DNA from: Luteolibacter flavescens
GTDB taxonomy: Bacteria; Verrucomicrobiota; Verrucomicrobiia; Verrucomicrobiales; Akkermansiaceae
DNA length: 64,000 nucleotides
NCBI RefSeq assembly: GCF_025950085.1
Contig: NZ_JAPDDS010000007.1
Location: forward strand, 219,796-283,795
Reading direction: 5' to 3'
Every line of letters starts with the position of its first letter. Positions within the stretch are counted from its first letter, which is position 1. The position numbers and the translations under genes are program-made. Positions 18,371 to 26,257 of this stretch are shown here, in pieces. The notes under the pieces were generated by a model, which had not been told where the DNA came from, did no database searches, and worked only from the letters and a program-made list of their open reading frames with translations.

Positions 18371-18660
18371 TACTTGTCGTTCTCGGGGCTCGCGTCGCCG
18401 TGGATGGCGTCCAGCTCCGGCGCTTCATCCTCGTCTTCTTCGGCCTCTACGTAGTCGATGTCGTCCAAGAGCTCCGAGGATTCGGATGATTCAAGCGCGC
18501 CTTCCTCGTAGGAGTCTGCCACGATGTCGCGGACCTCGTTCTCGGCGGTTTCAAGGCCTTGTTCGACCATCGACTCATTAGCGTCCTCGTCCACGTAGGG
18601 CGGGGCCATCGGACTGCGGGGATCGGGGGATGCCGGCTGGACAGGATCGATCGGTGTCAT
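18370..18660 (-). CDS. Short acidic protein
   Basis: The protein is 96 residues from an ATG at 18660 (MTPIDPVQPASPDPRSPMAP). It is strongly acidic, with runs such as DYVEAEEDEDEAPELD, Pro-rich at the N-terminus and probably disordered. The start overlaps the topoisomerase stop (ATGA, 18657-18660) and the end overlaps the DUF1737 gene (TAATG), so the reading frame is fixed by both neighbours. DNA mimicry or a binding partner of the topoisomerase is possible but unproven. Confidence 0.65.
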   Translation of the reverse strand: MTPIDPVQPASPDPRSPMAPPYVDEDANESMVEQGLETAENEVRDIVADSYEEGALESSESSELLDDIDYVEAEEDEDEAPELDAIHGDASPENDK

Positions 18661-19760
18661 TTGCGTGGGCGTTGGGGTTGTTTCGTTCCCTCTCGCACGA
18701 TGCATTCCAGCTTTGGACGGCGCGCACCTTTCGGCCGTTTCGGCGGTCGCTCATGCGCCTCGATGACCGAGAGAACGCGCCTCTCGTCGGCACGCAGGAA
18801 TGCGCTCCCATCAGACTTTCTCAGCAGTGGCGGGCGAGCCTGCATGCGCCCGTGAAGATCGCCTTTCCGGAAGGCGCGAAAAATGGCCGGATGGATGTAA
18901 TAGCTGCGGCAAGTGGCAGGTGTGTGATTCAACCGCTCCGCCGTGGTGCGTATCGCGACGTTCTCCGCCCTCCTGATTGCGGTTTTCGACTCGGGCGGTG
19001 GCATGCGCCCAAGCTCTCGTGCGCAAGTCACAGTGGCACGCCAGGTTCGGAATTGCTTTGCTGTGAAATCCCCGCCGCTGATCTCCTTCAGCCAATCGTT
19101 CACGTCCCCGGACTCGATCGGCCGCCAGCGTCGCCCGACCCGGTGGCAAAAGAGATACTGCCCGGGCAACTCCTGCAGCTCCTCCACCAGTGCGCTCACC
19201 CGTGCATCGTCGATGCGGGTGCGATGCTCCTTTCCCGCCTTGCCCCTGAAGCGGAGTTGCAAGCCCTCATCGGTTTCCCGGACATGGCGGGTCAGGAGTG
19301 AAGCTAGTCCGAAGCTTCGATTCTCCCGGACATAGCGGTGGTTGCCGATGCGAAAGCCCGTCTGGTCCAGCAGGGTGACGATGCCGGCGATGATGCGGTC
19401 CCGATCCAGTGAGTCCCCATCAAGCGCGGCGCGCACCCTTCGCCGGATGCTGGGGAGGGCCTTCGCGAAGTCGGTCAGGTGCATGAATTTCCGGTCGCCT
19501 GCCAGACGGTGCCACTCCGGGTGATAGCGGTACTGCTTGCGGCCCCTTTGGTCGAGTCCGGTCGCTTGCAGATGGCCATTCTCCGCCATGCAAATCCACA
19601 CACCCTCGTAGGCGGGCGGCACGGCCAACGAGGCGATACGCGAGCGCTCCAGCTTGTCGCGGAGCAGCGTGCCCTCGGGCAGATGATAGGAAAAGCCACG
19701 GCCCGCCCGGCCCCTGCGGTACCCCGGCATGCCATCGTGCGTGAAAATCAGTCCCGCCAT
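18657..19760 (-). CDS. DNA topoisomerase IB
   Basis: The protein is 367 residues from an ATG at 19760, chosen because the family begins with the block LIFTHDGMPGYRRGRAGRGF found at residue 4. Further family blocks are RKQYRYHPEWH, FRIGNHRYVRENRSFGLASL, KQFRTWRATV and the active-site region TPATCRSYYIHPAIF, where Tyr288 is the expected nucleophile. The enzyme relaxes supercoils by a 3'-phosphotyrosyl intermediate, like poxvirus and Deinococcus enzymes. A long upstream in-frame extension lacks conserved sequence. Bacterial TopIB genes are patchily distributed and often sit with stress genes, as here. It is the first gene of a three-gene coupled operon. Confidence 0.92.
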   Translation of the reverse strand: MAGLIFTHDGMPGYRRGRAGRGFSYHLPEGTLLRDKLERSRIASLAVPPAYEGVWICMAENGHLQATGLDQRGRKQYRYHPEWHRLAGDRKFMHLTDFAKALPSIRRRVRAALDGDSLDRDRIIAGIVTLLDQTGFRIGNHRYVRENRSFGLASLLTRHVRETDEGLQLRFRGKAGKEHRTRIDDARVSALVEELQELPGQYLFCHRVGRRWRPIESGDVNDWLKEISGGDFTAKQFRTWRATVTCARELGRMPPPESKTAIRRAENVAIRTTAERLNHTPATCRSYYIHPAIFRAFRKGDLHGRMQARPPLLRKSDGSAFLRADERRVLSVIEAHERPPKRPKGARRPKLECIVREGTKQPQRPRK

Positions 19761-19832
19761 GATGGCTCTCCTTCGCAATCGTCGCACCAGTTTCTGTGAC
19801 GGCGGCACGCAGGCTGCGAATGGTGATCCACC

Positions 19833-20114
19833 ATGAAAACCTGCGAATGCTGCGGCAACCAATACGAGAGGTGCATCGAAGTCTCCGTCGATGGTCAGAC
19901 CTTCACCTTCGACTGTTTCGAATGTGCGATCCAGATGCTTGCGCCAACTTGTCCCCACTGCGACTGCCGTATCATCGGCCACGGAGTGGAGGCGGAGGGC
20001 GTGATCTATTGCTGTGGACATTGCTCCCGGCAACAAGGTGCCGAAGGCATCGTGGACAATGCGGACAATGCGGACAAAGCTGATGATGCCGGGGCGACGG
20101 TGGTCTCAGTCTGA
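19833..20114 (+). CDS. Small cysteine-rich zinc-binding protein
   Basis: The protein is 93 residues (MKTCECCGNQYERCIEVSVD). It has ten Cys and three His in the first 67 residues, arranged as two knuckles: CECCGNQYERC, then FDCFECAIQMLAPTCPHCDC, and finally YCCGHCSRQQG. It looks like the small proteins often labelled metallothionein-like; metal binding (zinc or other) is inferred. The tail is a short D-N-A repeat encoded by tandem 9-bp units (20052-20078). Its last 9 bp overlap the end of the convergent sugar dehydrogenase gene. Confidence 0.75.
   Translation: MKTCECCGNQYERCIEVSVDGQTFTFDCFECAIQMLAPTCPHCDCRIIGHGVEAEGVIYCCGHCSRQQGAEGIVDNADNADKADDAGATVVSV
20052..20078 (+). repeat. Three tandem 9-bp units inside a coding sequence
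   Basis: GTGGACAAT, GCGGACAAT and GCGGACAAA follow one another, giving the VDNADNADK part of the cysteine-rich protein's tail. Such units change number by slippage, so the tail length may vary between strains. Confidence 0.7.
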
Positions 20115-21311
20115 TCCAGGCTCTTCCTTCAGCGCATCCTTCGAGTGCCAGATCCGATAGATGACTCCACCGCTGTCATCGCTCATGAGGATCGTGCCAT
20201 CGGTCCACTCCGCGAGTCCACACGGTCTCGCGAAGTGCGCCTTGTCGCCTTCCAGATAAAAGCCCGTAACGAAGTCCTCGAATGCCTGTGGCTCCCCGTT
20301 TTTGAAGCGGAGCCTTACCACCTTGTAGCCGCTCGGTTCACTGCGGTTCCATGAGCCATGGAGTGTGACCAGCGCGTCGCCGTGGAAGTCCTCCGGGAAT
20401 TGCTTTGCCGAGGGGAAGATCATCGCCATCGGTGCGCTGTGGGCATCGAGCGTCATCAGGCTGGGTTCGCACTCCTTGGCATACGCTTCCCATGTTTTGC
20501 CGATGTCTTCCTTCGGGTCTCGCGCCGGATTCGGTTTCCCGTTCTCAAACACGAAGGGCCAACCGTAGTTCTTCCCCGATTTGATCTCGTTCAGCTCCTC
20601 GCCTTGCGAGTCGTCCCCGAGCCAATCGATGCCGTGATCCACACCATACATCCGCAGCGTCTCGGGGTGCCAGGCGAAGCCGATGGTGTTCCGCAGGCCG
20701 GTGGCATGAATCCGGCGGCCCTTCCCGTCGGTCTGTAGCTCCAGCATGGTAGCGCTTTCAGGATTGGGTTCCGGTGCGGCGTTGCAGGTGCTGCCGACGG
20801 AAAGATAGAGCGAACCACTCGGGCCGAAGCCGATGGTTCGGTTCGGGTGTTGTCCGGCATCGGGCAGGTCGGTGTAGAGCTTCTGAAGGGGGCCAAAGGT
20901 GCCGTCCTCGCGGATCTGCGCGGTGTGGACCTCGCGGATCGCCGCTAGGTAGGCGATGCCTTCGCGGATCGCGATGCCGTGGACGTGGGGGAGCTTGAGG
21001 ACGGTGATGGGCTCCTCGGCGAGGCCGTCGCCATCCTTGTCCTGCAACATGATCACGTCGCCGTCTTCGCCACGGCGGGTGACGTAAACCCGGCCCTCCG
21101 GCGAGACGGCCATCATTCGCGGCTTCCCGAGATCCTTGGCGAACACGGTCACGGTGAAGCCATCCGCCACTTTCAGCGAGGCCATGCGCTCTTCACTCGC
21201 CGGGACCAGGGGAGGGCGGTTCACGCTGCCGGTGATGGTGGCGGGCTCCTTCGCCTCCTCTGCATGGAGCGATAGCGCGAGAACAAGTGATGCTGCAAGT
21301 GACGCTTTCAT
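20106..21311 (-). CDS. Secreted PQQ-dependent sugar dehydrogenase family protein (sorbosone dehydrogenase-like)
   Basis: The protein is 401 residues from an ATG at 21311 (MKASLAASLVLALSLHAEEA), with a signal peptide cleaved near residue 17. An alternative ATG lies three codons upstream. The beta-propeller family blocks are visible: GKPRMMAVSPEGRVYVTRRG, HVHGIAIREG, HPNRTIGFGPSGSLYLSVG, THATGL-like RIHATGLRNTIGFAWHP, GVDHGIDWLGDD, NYGWPFV and HGSWNRSEPSGYKVVRL. Members oxidise sugars using PQQ in the periplasm; the substrate here is unknown, and PQQ biosynthesis genes are not in the window. Confidence 0.88.
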   Translation of the reverse strand: MKASLAASLVLALSLHAEEAKEPATITGSVNRPPLVPASEERMASLKVADGFTVTVFAKDLGKPRMMAVSPEGRVYVTRRGEDGDVIMLQDKDGDGLAEEPITVLKLPHVHGIAIREGIAYLAAIREVHTAQIREDGTFGPLQKLYTDLPDAGQHPNRTIGFGPSGSLYLSVGSTCNAAPEPNPESATMLELQTDGKGRRIHATGLRNTIGFAWHPETLRMYGVDHGIDWLGDDSQGEELNEIKSGKNYGWPFVFENGKPNPARDPKEDIGKTWEAYAKECEPSLMTLDAHSAPMAMIFPSAKQFPEDFHGDALVTLHGSWNRSEPSGYKVVRLRFKNGEPQAFEDFVTGFYLEGDKAHFARPCGLAEWTDGTILMSDDSGGVIYRIWHSKDALKEEPGSD

Positions 21312-21527
21312 GGCTGTCATGCAGATCGCAGATTCCACACCATGAAGGATGCGGGCCCGGTCCGTGTCTGCGGATGCTCGGCAAATGCAGATTGCCAGCG
21401 GTGAATGCGCACCTTGCAAACGTGCGGCGCAGGCACGCATTGCAGCAGCGCGGGATTCACAGCGGTATCGCGATTGCTGAGTTATGGCAGGGGTCAACAA
21501 GGCCCCGCCAACAATCCGACTGAACTC

Positions 21528-21965
21528 ATGAATGCTACCCACGAATGTATCGACGTCTGCAATAGCCTCCTCCGTGGAGAACTCTCCGCCATCGAGACCT
21601 ACGACCAGGCCATCGAGAAATTTGACAGCGAGATCGAACGCTCCGCCCTCCGCGCCATCCGAAATGAGCACGATGCGAGCGCCGCACTTCTTCGCGAGCA
21701 CCTGAATGACATGGGAGCCGCCGCGGCCACCGATTCAGGTGCTTGGGGCACCTTTGCTAAGGCAGTGGAAGGCACCGCCAAGATGCTCGGCGAATCGCCC
21801 GCTCTCGCCGCCCTCCAGCAGGGTGAAGAACACGGCATCGACGAGTATGAAAAGGCTCTCCGCAACCGCGACGTAATGGAAGAGGTGAAGGTGGTGATCC
21901 GCCAGCAGCTCCTCCCTCCGCTTTCCGAGCACATCGCCGCGCTTGATCGCCTGCGCGCGAAGTGA
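21528..21965 (+). CDS. DUF2383 ferritin-like protein
   Basis: The protein is 145 residues (MNATHECIDVCNSLLRGELS). It is an all-helical four-helix bundle with paired metal-ligand-like motifs: LLRGELSAIETYDQAIEKFD in helix 1, IRNEHDASAALLREHL in helix 2, LQQGEEHGIDEYEKALRN in helix 3 and LLPPLSEHIAALDRLRAK in helix 4. The regularly spaced E...Y and E..H residues suit a di-iron or related site. DUF2383 proteins are often found with stress genes; no enzyme activity is established. A very strong terminator follows. Confidence 0.85.
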   Translation: MNATHECIDVCNSLLRGELSAIETYDQAIEKFDSEIERSALRAIRNEHDASAALLREHLNDMGAAAATDSGAWGTFAKAVEGTAKMLGESPALAALQQGEEHGIDEYEKALRNRDVMEEVKVVIRQQLLPPLSEHIAALDRLRAK

Positions 21966-21983
21966 TTCTCACACACGCGAAAG

Positions 21984-22017
21984 AGGCCGGTCCGCCACGT
22001 GCGGACCGGCCTTTTTT
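21984..22017 (+). terminator. Rho-independent terminator of the DUF2383 gene
   Basis: A perfect 12-bp stem (AGGCCGGTCCGC, loop CACGT, GCGGACCGGCCT) is followed by six T residues, beginning 18 bp after the stop codon. Confidence 0.92.
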
Positions 22018-22030
22018 CGTTCCATGAGAT

Positions 22031-22282
22031 TCATTGCTCGCGGACCCACACCAGCCGTCCATTGATCCGGTCGGCCAGGAATGTCCACTCCTGCGGCCTG
22101 GCGGGAATCATGCCGCCCATATCACCCTCCTGGGGTGAAATGGTGATCCGCTCGCGGCGGAAGACGTGGGAGAGTTTTCCCGTGCTCCACTCGGGCACGT
22201 GGCTCGCTTCGATCCAGTCGCCGACTTCGCAGTCCTCGCGGGCGATGCGGCAGCTTCCATTGCTTGTTGGGTCCGTGTTCAT
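22031..22282 (-). CDS. Short hypothetical protein
   Basis: The protein is 83 residues (MNTDPTSNGSCRIAREDCEV). It has a compact, polar composition with CEVGDWIEASHVPEWSTGKL and RPQEWTFLADRINGRLVWV. Hydrophobic beta-like segments and four Trp suggest a small folded domain. No family is recognised. It is divergent from the TIGR02587 gene with a 137-bp gap and convergent with the DUF2383 gene across the terminator. Confidence 0.55.
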   Translation of the reverse strand: MNTDPTSNGSCRIAREDCEVGDWIEASHVPEWSTGKLSHVFRRERITISPQEGDMGGMIPARPQEWTFLADRINGRLVWVREQ

Positions 22283-22419
22283 CTTGGTATGGAGTGAGAG
22301 GTGTCTCCGGGGAGCATGGCTTGGGTTGCTTGCACAGGTATTCCAGCAGATGGTGTTCCGTCGTTCTGAGTGGGTCGCGACGTGCTGGTGAAAGCTAGGG
22401 GAGAAGCACCCCGCCTTGC

Positions 22420-23268
22420 ATGGAATTCAGCCACTACCGCACCGTTTCCGCGTCGTTGCTTGAATACGGGCGTGGCATCGCGGGCGGACTGATTTTTTCG
22501 CTGCCGTTGCTCTACACGATGGAGGTGTGGTGGTCGGGCTTCCTGCTCGATCCATGGCGCATCTTGCTCTACGTCATCGCGACTTTCGCACTGCTGCTCC
22601 TTTATAATCGCTTCGCCGGATTGCGCCGTGATGCGACTTTCCGCGAGGTGGCAATCGACTCGGTGGAGGAGATGGGTCTCGGGCTAGTGATCGCCGCAGT
22701 CGTCTTGTGGCTGACCGGTCAACTCGACACCGCGAGCGGGACCTACGAGGTCACGGGCAAGGTGGTGATGGAAGCGATGACCGTCGCGATCGGGGTCTCG
22801 GTCGGGACTTCCCAACTCGGCGGTGGGGAGCATGATGACGAGGGCATGGGCAGCCCGGATGGCGGCGAGGAGGGGCAGTATCTCCCGCAAGTCGGCATTG
22901 CCCTGTGTGGCGCTGTTCTCTTCGCGGCGAATGTCGCGGCCACCGAGGAAATCATGGTCATCGCGATGGACAGTCCTCCCTCGCGCATACTGCTGCTCGC
23001 CGTCGTGTCCATGCTCGGGGCCGCTTGGACTCTCACCTACTCCGGCATGCACGGTGCCGACCGTCATGTGAGGAAGGAGACCCGCGTCGAGCACGTCCGT
23101 GGAATCGTCACGACCTACGCGGTGGCCCTCATCGCTGCGGCGGGCTGCCTGTATTTCTTCGGTCGCTTCGATGGCCAGCCGCTGACGCTCTCATTCGCCA
23201 TGTGTGTCGTGGCCGGGGTGCCCGCCTCCCTCGGAGCCTCGGCCGGTCGTCTTCTCCTCCAATCTTGA
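22420..23268 (+). CDS. TIGR02587 family integral membrane protein
   Basis: The protein is 282 residues with about seven membrane helices. Landmarks are GRGIAGGLIFSLPLLYTMEV with WWSGF after it, DSVEEMGLGLVIAAVVLW, ANVAATEEIMVIAM and the final TLSFAMCVVAGVPASLGASA. A hydrophilic acidic loop (GGGEHDDEGMGSPDGGEE) splits the helices. These match, from memory, the TIGR02587 family, which is nearly always encoded directly before a TIGR02588 gene; that gene follows here after 11 bp. Function unknown; carriers are frequent in soil bacteria. Confidence 0.85.
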   Translation: MEFSHYRTVSASLLEYGRGIAGGLIFSLPLLYTMEVWWSGFLLDPWRILLYVIATFALLLLYNRFAGLRRDATFREVAIDSVEEMGLGLVIAAVVLWLTGQLDTASGTYEVTGKVVMEAMTVAIGVSVGTSQLGGGEHDDEGMGSPDGGEEGQYLPQVGIALCGAVLFAANVAATEEIMVIAMDSPPSRILLLAVVSMLGAAWTLTYSGMHGADRHVRKETRVEHVRGIVTTYAVALIAAAGCLYFFGRFDGQPLTLSFAMCVVAGVPASLGASAGRLLLQS

Positions 23269-23279
23269 AAACAGTTCCC

Positions 23280-23687
23280 ATGTCCCAGACGAAGCATCCC
23301 GCCGATGATCGCAAGCGCGGCAAGAACCCGCTCGAGTGGATCGTCTTCGCACTCTCATCCGTGCTCGTCATCGCGATGATCGCCGTCCTCACGGTGGAGG
23401 CACTCAGGTGGCAGGATCGGCCTCCCGCGCTGTCTGCCAAGATCGGCGAGATGGAATTCAAGGACGGCACCGTGATTGTCCCCGTGGAAGTCGTGAACCA
23501 CGGCGACATCGCGGCGAGCGAGGTGAATGTCGCCGTCACCAGGACGGAAGGCGACGCGGTGCAACAGTCCGGCGTTCGCTTCGATTTCGTCCCCCGCCAA
23601 GGGACCCGCCGTGGCACGGTGTCATTCCCCGGCGCGGTCTCTCCCGGCGAAGTCCGGATCACCGGGGTCGGGTTCGCCGAGCCCTAG
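23280..23687 (+). CDS. TIGR02588 family membrane-anchored protein
   Basis: The protein is 135 residues. A short basic N-terminus (DDRKRGKNPLEWIVFALS) leads to a single membrane helix at about 20-42. A periplasmic beta-sandwich-like domain follows with VIVPVEVVNHGDIAASEVNV and GTRRGTVSFPGAVSPGEVRI. The fold resembles CARDB-like domains. It is the usual partner of TIGR02587 and almost certainly cotranscribed with it. The pair may form a complex in which this subunit faces the periplasm; that is inference. Confidence 0.85.
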   Translation: MSQTKHPADDRKRGKNPLEWIVFALSSVLVIAMIAVLTVEALRWQDRPPALSAKIGEMEFKDGTVIVPVEVVNHGDIAASEVNVAVTRTEGDAVQQSGVRFDFVPRQGTRRGTVSFPGAVSPGEVRITGVGFAEP

Positions 23688-23788
23688 CAGGTCAGATCGG
23701 CATGACTGCCATATGGCTTTTGTTGCTTGCATTGGGTCGCATCGAAAAGCATCTAGTGACTACGGCCCGTTTCACGGGTTCCGGTCCC

Positions 23789-24826
23789 ATGCCCCCATCA
23801 CGCAGAGCGACGATCAAGGACATTGCCCATGCCGCCGGCCTGAGCACCGCCGCCGTTTCCCAGGCGCTGCGACCGCACCCGAAGTCGAATATCAAGCTCC
23901 AGCAGGAGACCATCGAGCGCGTGAAGCGTGTCGCCGCCGAGCTGAATTACCAGCCGCATGCCGGAGCCCGCTCGATCCGCTCGAACAGCTTCGACACCAT
24001 CGGCTACTTCGCCGCGAAGACCGGCCTCTTCATCAATTCGCCTGCCGGGTATCTCGCCGGGGTGCATGATATTGCGGAGGGCCAGCGTTCCCGCATCACG
24101 CTGATCCGCCTGCAGGTGGATACCGCCGATCTCTCGCAGGCAATGCCGACCGTCTTCAGCGAGCGGAATCTGGATGCGCTCGTCATCGAGAGCTACAGCG
24201 AGCTCGCCCGCCAGATCTACGAGCGGGTGCAGGCGTCCCGTCTGCCGGTGATCTTCCTCAACGATCGTCACGAGACGAATTCGGTGTATGTGGACGATGA
24301 ATGGGCGGCGGGTGAATTGACCCGGCATCTCATCGAGAAGGGCTACAAGCGCATCGGCTTCCTCCATCGGAATGTCGAGGGCGGCCCGCCGGTGAAGCTG
24401 ATGCATCACAGCGCGGTGGATCGCGAGAATGGCTATCGCAAGGCGATGCGGAAGGCGAAGCTCCCCGCTACTTGCCACCCGGTCACGATCAAGGCCATCG
24501 TCGGTTTCGACGTGGAGATGTCCGCGGAGGATTGGGAAGTGATCTCCGGATTCGATGCCGTGGTTGCTTACGATGATGACTTGGCAAATCTCGTCGGCCG
24601 GGCCGCTTATGACCGCGGCGTGCGCGTCCCGGATTCACTGGCGATCGCCAGCTTCAATGGCGACTACGCCTCCCTCTGCGCATGGCAGCGTCTCACCACG
24701 ATGCAGATCCCTGCCTACGAGATGGGCAAGAAGGCCGCCGAGATGGCCTTCGAGCTTTTCCGCGAGGGCGTGGACATTCCTTCGGTGTCCTATCGCCCGA
24801 CCCTGCTCGTCGGGCAGACGACCTGA
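23789..24826 (+). CDS. LacI family transcriptional regulator
   Basis: The protein is 345 residues from an ATG at 23789. The N-terminal helix-turn-helix reads ATIKDIAHAAGLSTAAVSQA, with the hinge helix AAELNYQPHAGARSIRS. A periplasmic-binding-protein-like sensor domain follows, with MPTVFSERNLDALVIESYSE, LPVIFLNDRHETNSVYVDD and the C-terminal VAYDDDLANLVGRAAYDRGV. Ligand is probably a sugar or its derivative. A short in-frame extension upstream (from about 23702) encodes a hydrophobic stretch without conservation and is not included. No adjacent sugar operon points to its target. Confidence 0.92.
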   Translation: MPPSRRATIKDIAHAAGLSTAAVSQALRPHPKSNIKLQQETIERVKRVAAELNYQPHAGARSIRSNSFDTIGYFAAKTGLFINSPAGYLAGVHDIAEGQRSRITLIRLQVDTADLSQAMPTVFSERNLDALVIESYSELARQIYERVQASRLPVIFLNDRHETNSVYVDDEWAAGELTRHLIEKGYKRIGFLHRNVEGGPPVKLMHHSAVDRENGYRKAMRKAKLPATCHPVTIKAIVGFDVEMSAEDWEVISGFDAVVAYDDDLANLVGRAAYDRGVRVPDSLAIASFNGDYASLCAWQRLTTMQIPAYEMGKKAAEMAFELFREGVDIPSVSYRPTLLVGQTT

Positions 24827-24838
24827 AGCTTCGTGCTG

Positions 24839-26032
24839 TCAGATGAGATGCACTTCGGGAGTGGTGCCGTTTTCCGCTGCGGTCGCATCGCGCGCTTCCT
24901 TCACCACGAGCTGGATGAATTGGAGCTTCTTCAGCACGGGACGCGAGAGGATGAAGGGATAGAAGTCATGCTGACCCATGCTCCGGGCGATCTCATTGAG
25001 CGCGGTGACGAGGTCCATCCAGGAGTTCACCAGCGATAGCAGGCGCTTCGCATCCGCGTCCTCGGGATCGTAGAGATCTTCCAGTTGGAAAGGCTCGATC
25101 TCCACCTCGATGTCATCGCCGCTCATCCCGTAGCCGAGTGCGGTGTCCAGGCTATCCACCAGATGCAGGTAGTGGGCGAAGCACTCGGCCCAGTCCTCCC
25201 ACGGATGCACGGAGGCGTAGGCGCTGATGTGGTTGTTCGGCCAATCGACAGGCGGGCCGTTCTGATAGTTTCGCTGAAGCGCCGCATTGTAGTCGTCCCG
25301 CTCGTCACCGAAGAGCGCGCGGAATTTCTCATGCCATGGCGTGCCCGCGACCAGCCTGTCCCAGTAGTAGTGGCCGATCTCGTGACGGAAGTGGCCGAGA
25401 AGCGTGCGATACGGCTCGTGCATCTCATGACGGATGCGCTCACGGATGGAGTCGTCGGCTTCCTCGACATTGATGGTGATGAGCCCGTTGCCGTGGCTGG
25501 TCAGGATGTGCGGGCCTCCGGGTGGCGTGCGCAGGAGATCGAACATCATGCCGCTCTCCGGATCTTCCTCGACCTTCGATTTCACCGGTAGGCCGATGGC
25601 CAGGAGCTGCGAAACGAGGCGGCGCTTGGCATTTTCGATGGACCGCCAATAGCGCCCGCTGTCCGGATCGGCGAGATTCGGGATGGTGCGGTTCAGGCGG
25701 CAGGAGATGCAGAGGTCGGAGGCATGCTCGGAGGGAAGCAGCCAATTGCAGCCTGCTGGCGAGTCGAGATTCGCGCATCGCCGGTAGGCCTGCGCCGGGG
25801 CCTCGTCGCCCGCCAGCGTCCATGTCCCCGCGATGGTGCCGGGTAGCAGGGCGCGCATGTCCACACGCTCCGGCTCGTATCCGAGCATCGATCCACAGGC
25901 GAGGCACACGCTGTTCCGGAAGAAAACCGGGCGTCCGCAAGAGCATCGGTAGGTGCGGCCACGGCGGGGCAGGTCTGCGGTGCGCCAGCCCTCCGTGAGC
26001 CGGGTGGCGATATTTTCAGCGAGGGTCTTCAT
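24839..26032 (-). CDS. Putative zinc-binding metallopeptidase (Peptidase_Mx type)
   Basis: The protein is 397 residues. An N-terminal zinc ribbon (YRCSCGRPVFFRNSVCLACG, residues 28-47) and a second Cys cluster (CNWLLPSEHASDLCISCRLN) precede the catalytic part. The active-site helix GHFRHEIGHYYWDRLV has the HExGH layout with Glu as base, and WEDWAECFAHYLHLVD supplies the third ligand region. This layout is that of the Peptidase_Mx family, which is cytoplasmic and largely uncharacterised. It has no signal peptide. It is convergent with the LacI gene. Confidence 0.85.
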   Translation of the reverse strand: MKTLAENIATRLTEGWRTADLPRRGRTYRCSCGRPVFFRNSVCLACGSMLGYEPERVDMRALLPGTIAGTWTLAGDEAPAQAYRRCANLDSPAGCNWLLPSEHASDLCISCRLNRTIPNLADPDSGRYWRSIENAKRRLVSQLLAIGLPVKSKVEEDPESGMMFDLLRTPPGGPHILTSHGNGLITINVEEADDSIRERIRHEMHEPYRTLLGHFRHEIGHYYWDRLVAGTPWHEKFRALFGDERDDYNAALQRNYQNGPPVDWPNNHISAYASVHPWEDWAECFAHYLHLVDSLDTALGYGMSGDDIEVEIEPFQLEDLYDPEDADAKRLLSLVNSWMDLVTALNEIARSMGQHDFYPFILSRPVLKKLQFIQLVVKEARDATAAENGTTPEVHLI

Positions 26033-26257
26033 CGGGAGCGGGTGAATGCAAGGGGAGGGTGGACGGGCTGCGGGCCCGGCATCCCGCCGAATCTAGCGGA
26101 AGTCGCGAAATCGGAAAGGGAAGTATTTCACGGGGCACGCACATCCTTCGCTGGCGCGTGCCCGGGATTGTGCTTCCGGACGCGGCCGGGGATGCTTAAC
26201 TCCAAGATGACCGACGGCCCGCTCCGTTAGACCGATCCCGCCGACCGGACCCAAGCC
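26033..26257. other. Divergent intergenic region with a GC-rich hairpin
   Basis: This 225-bp region lies between the metallopeptidase and ABC protein genes. It holds an 8-bp inverted repeat, GGGCACGC...GCGTGCCC, with a 13-nt loop at about 26132-26160. No coding sequence is convincing; promoters for both genes are expected here. Confidence 0.4.
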
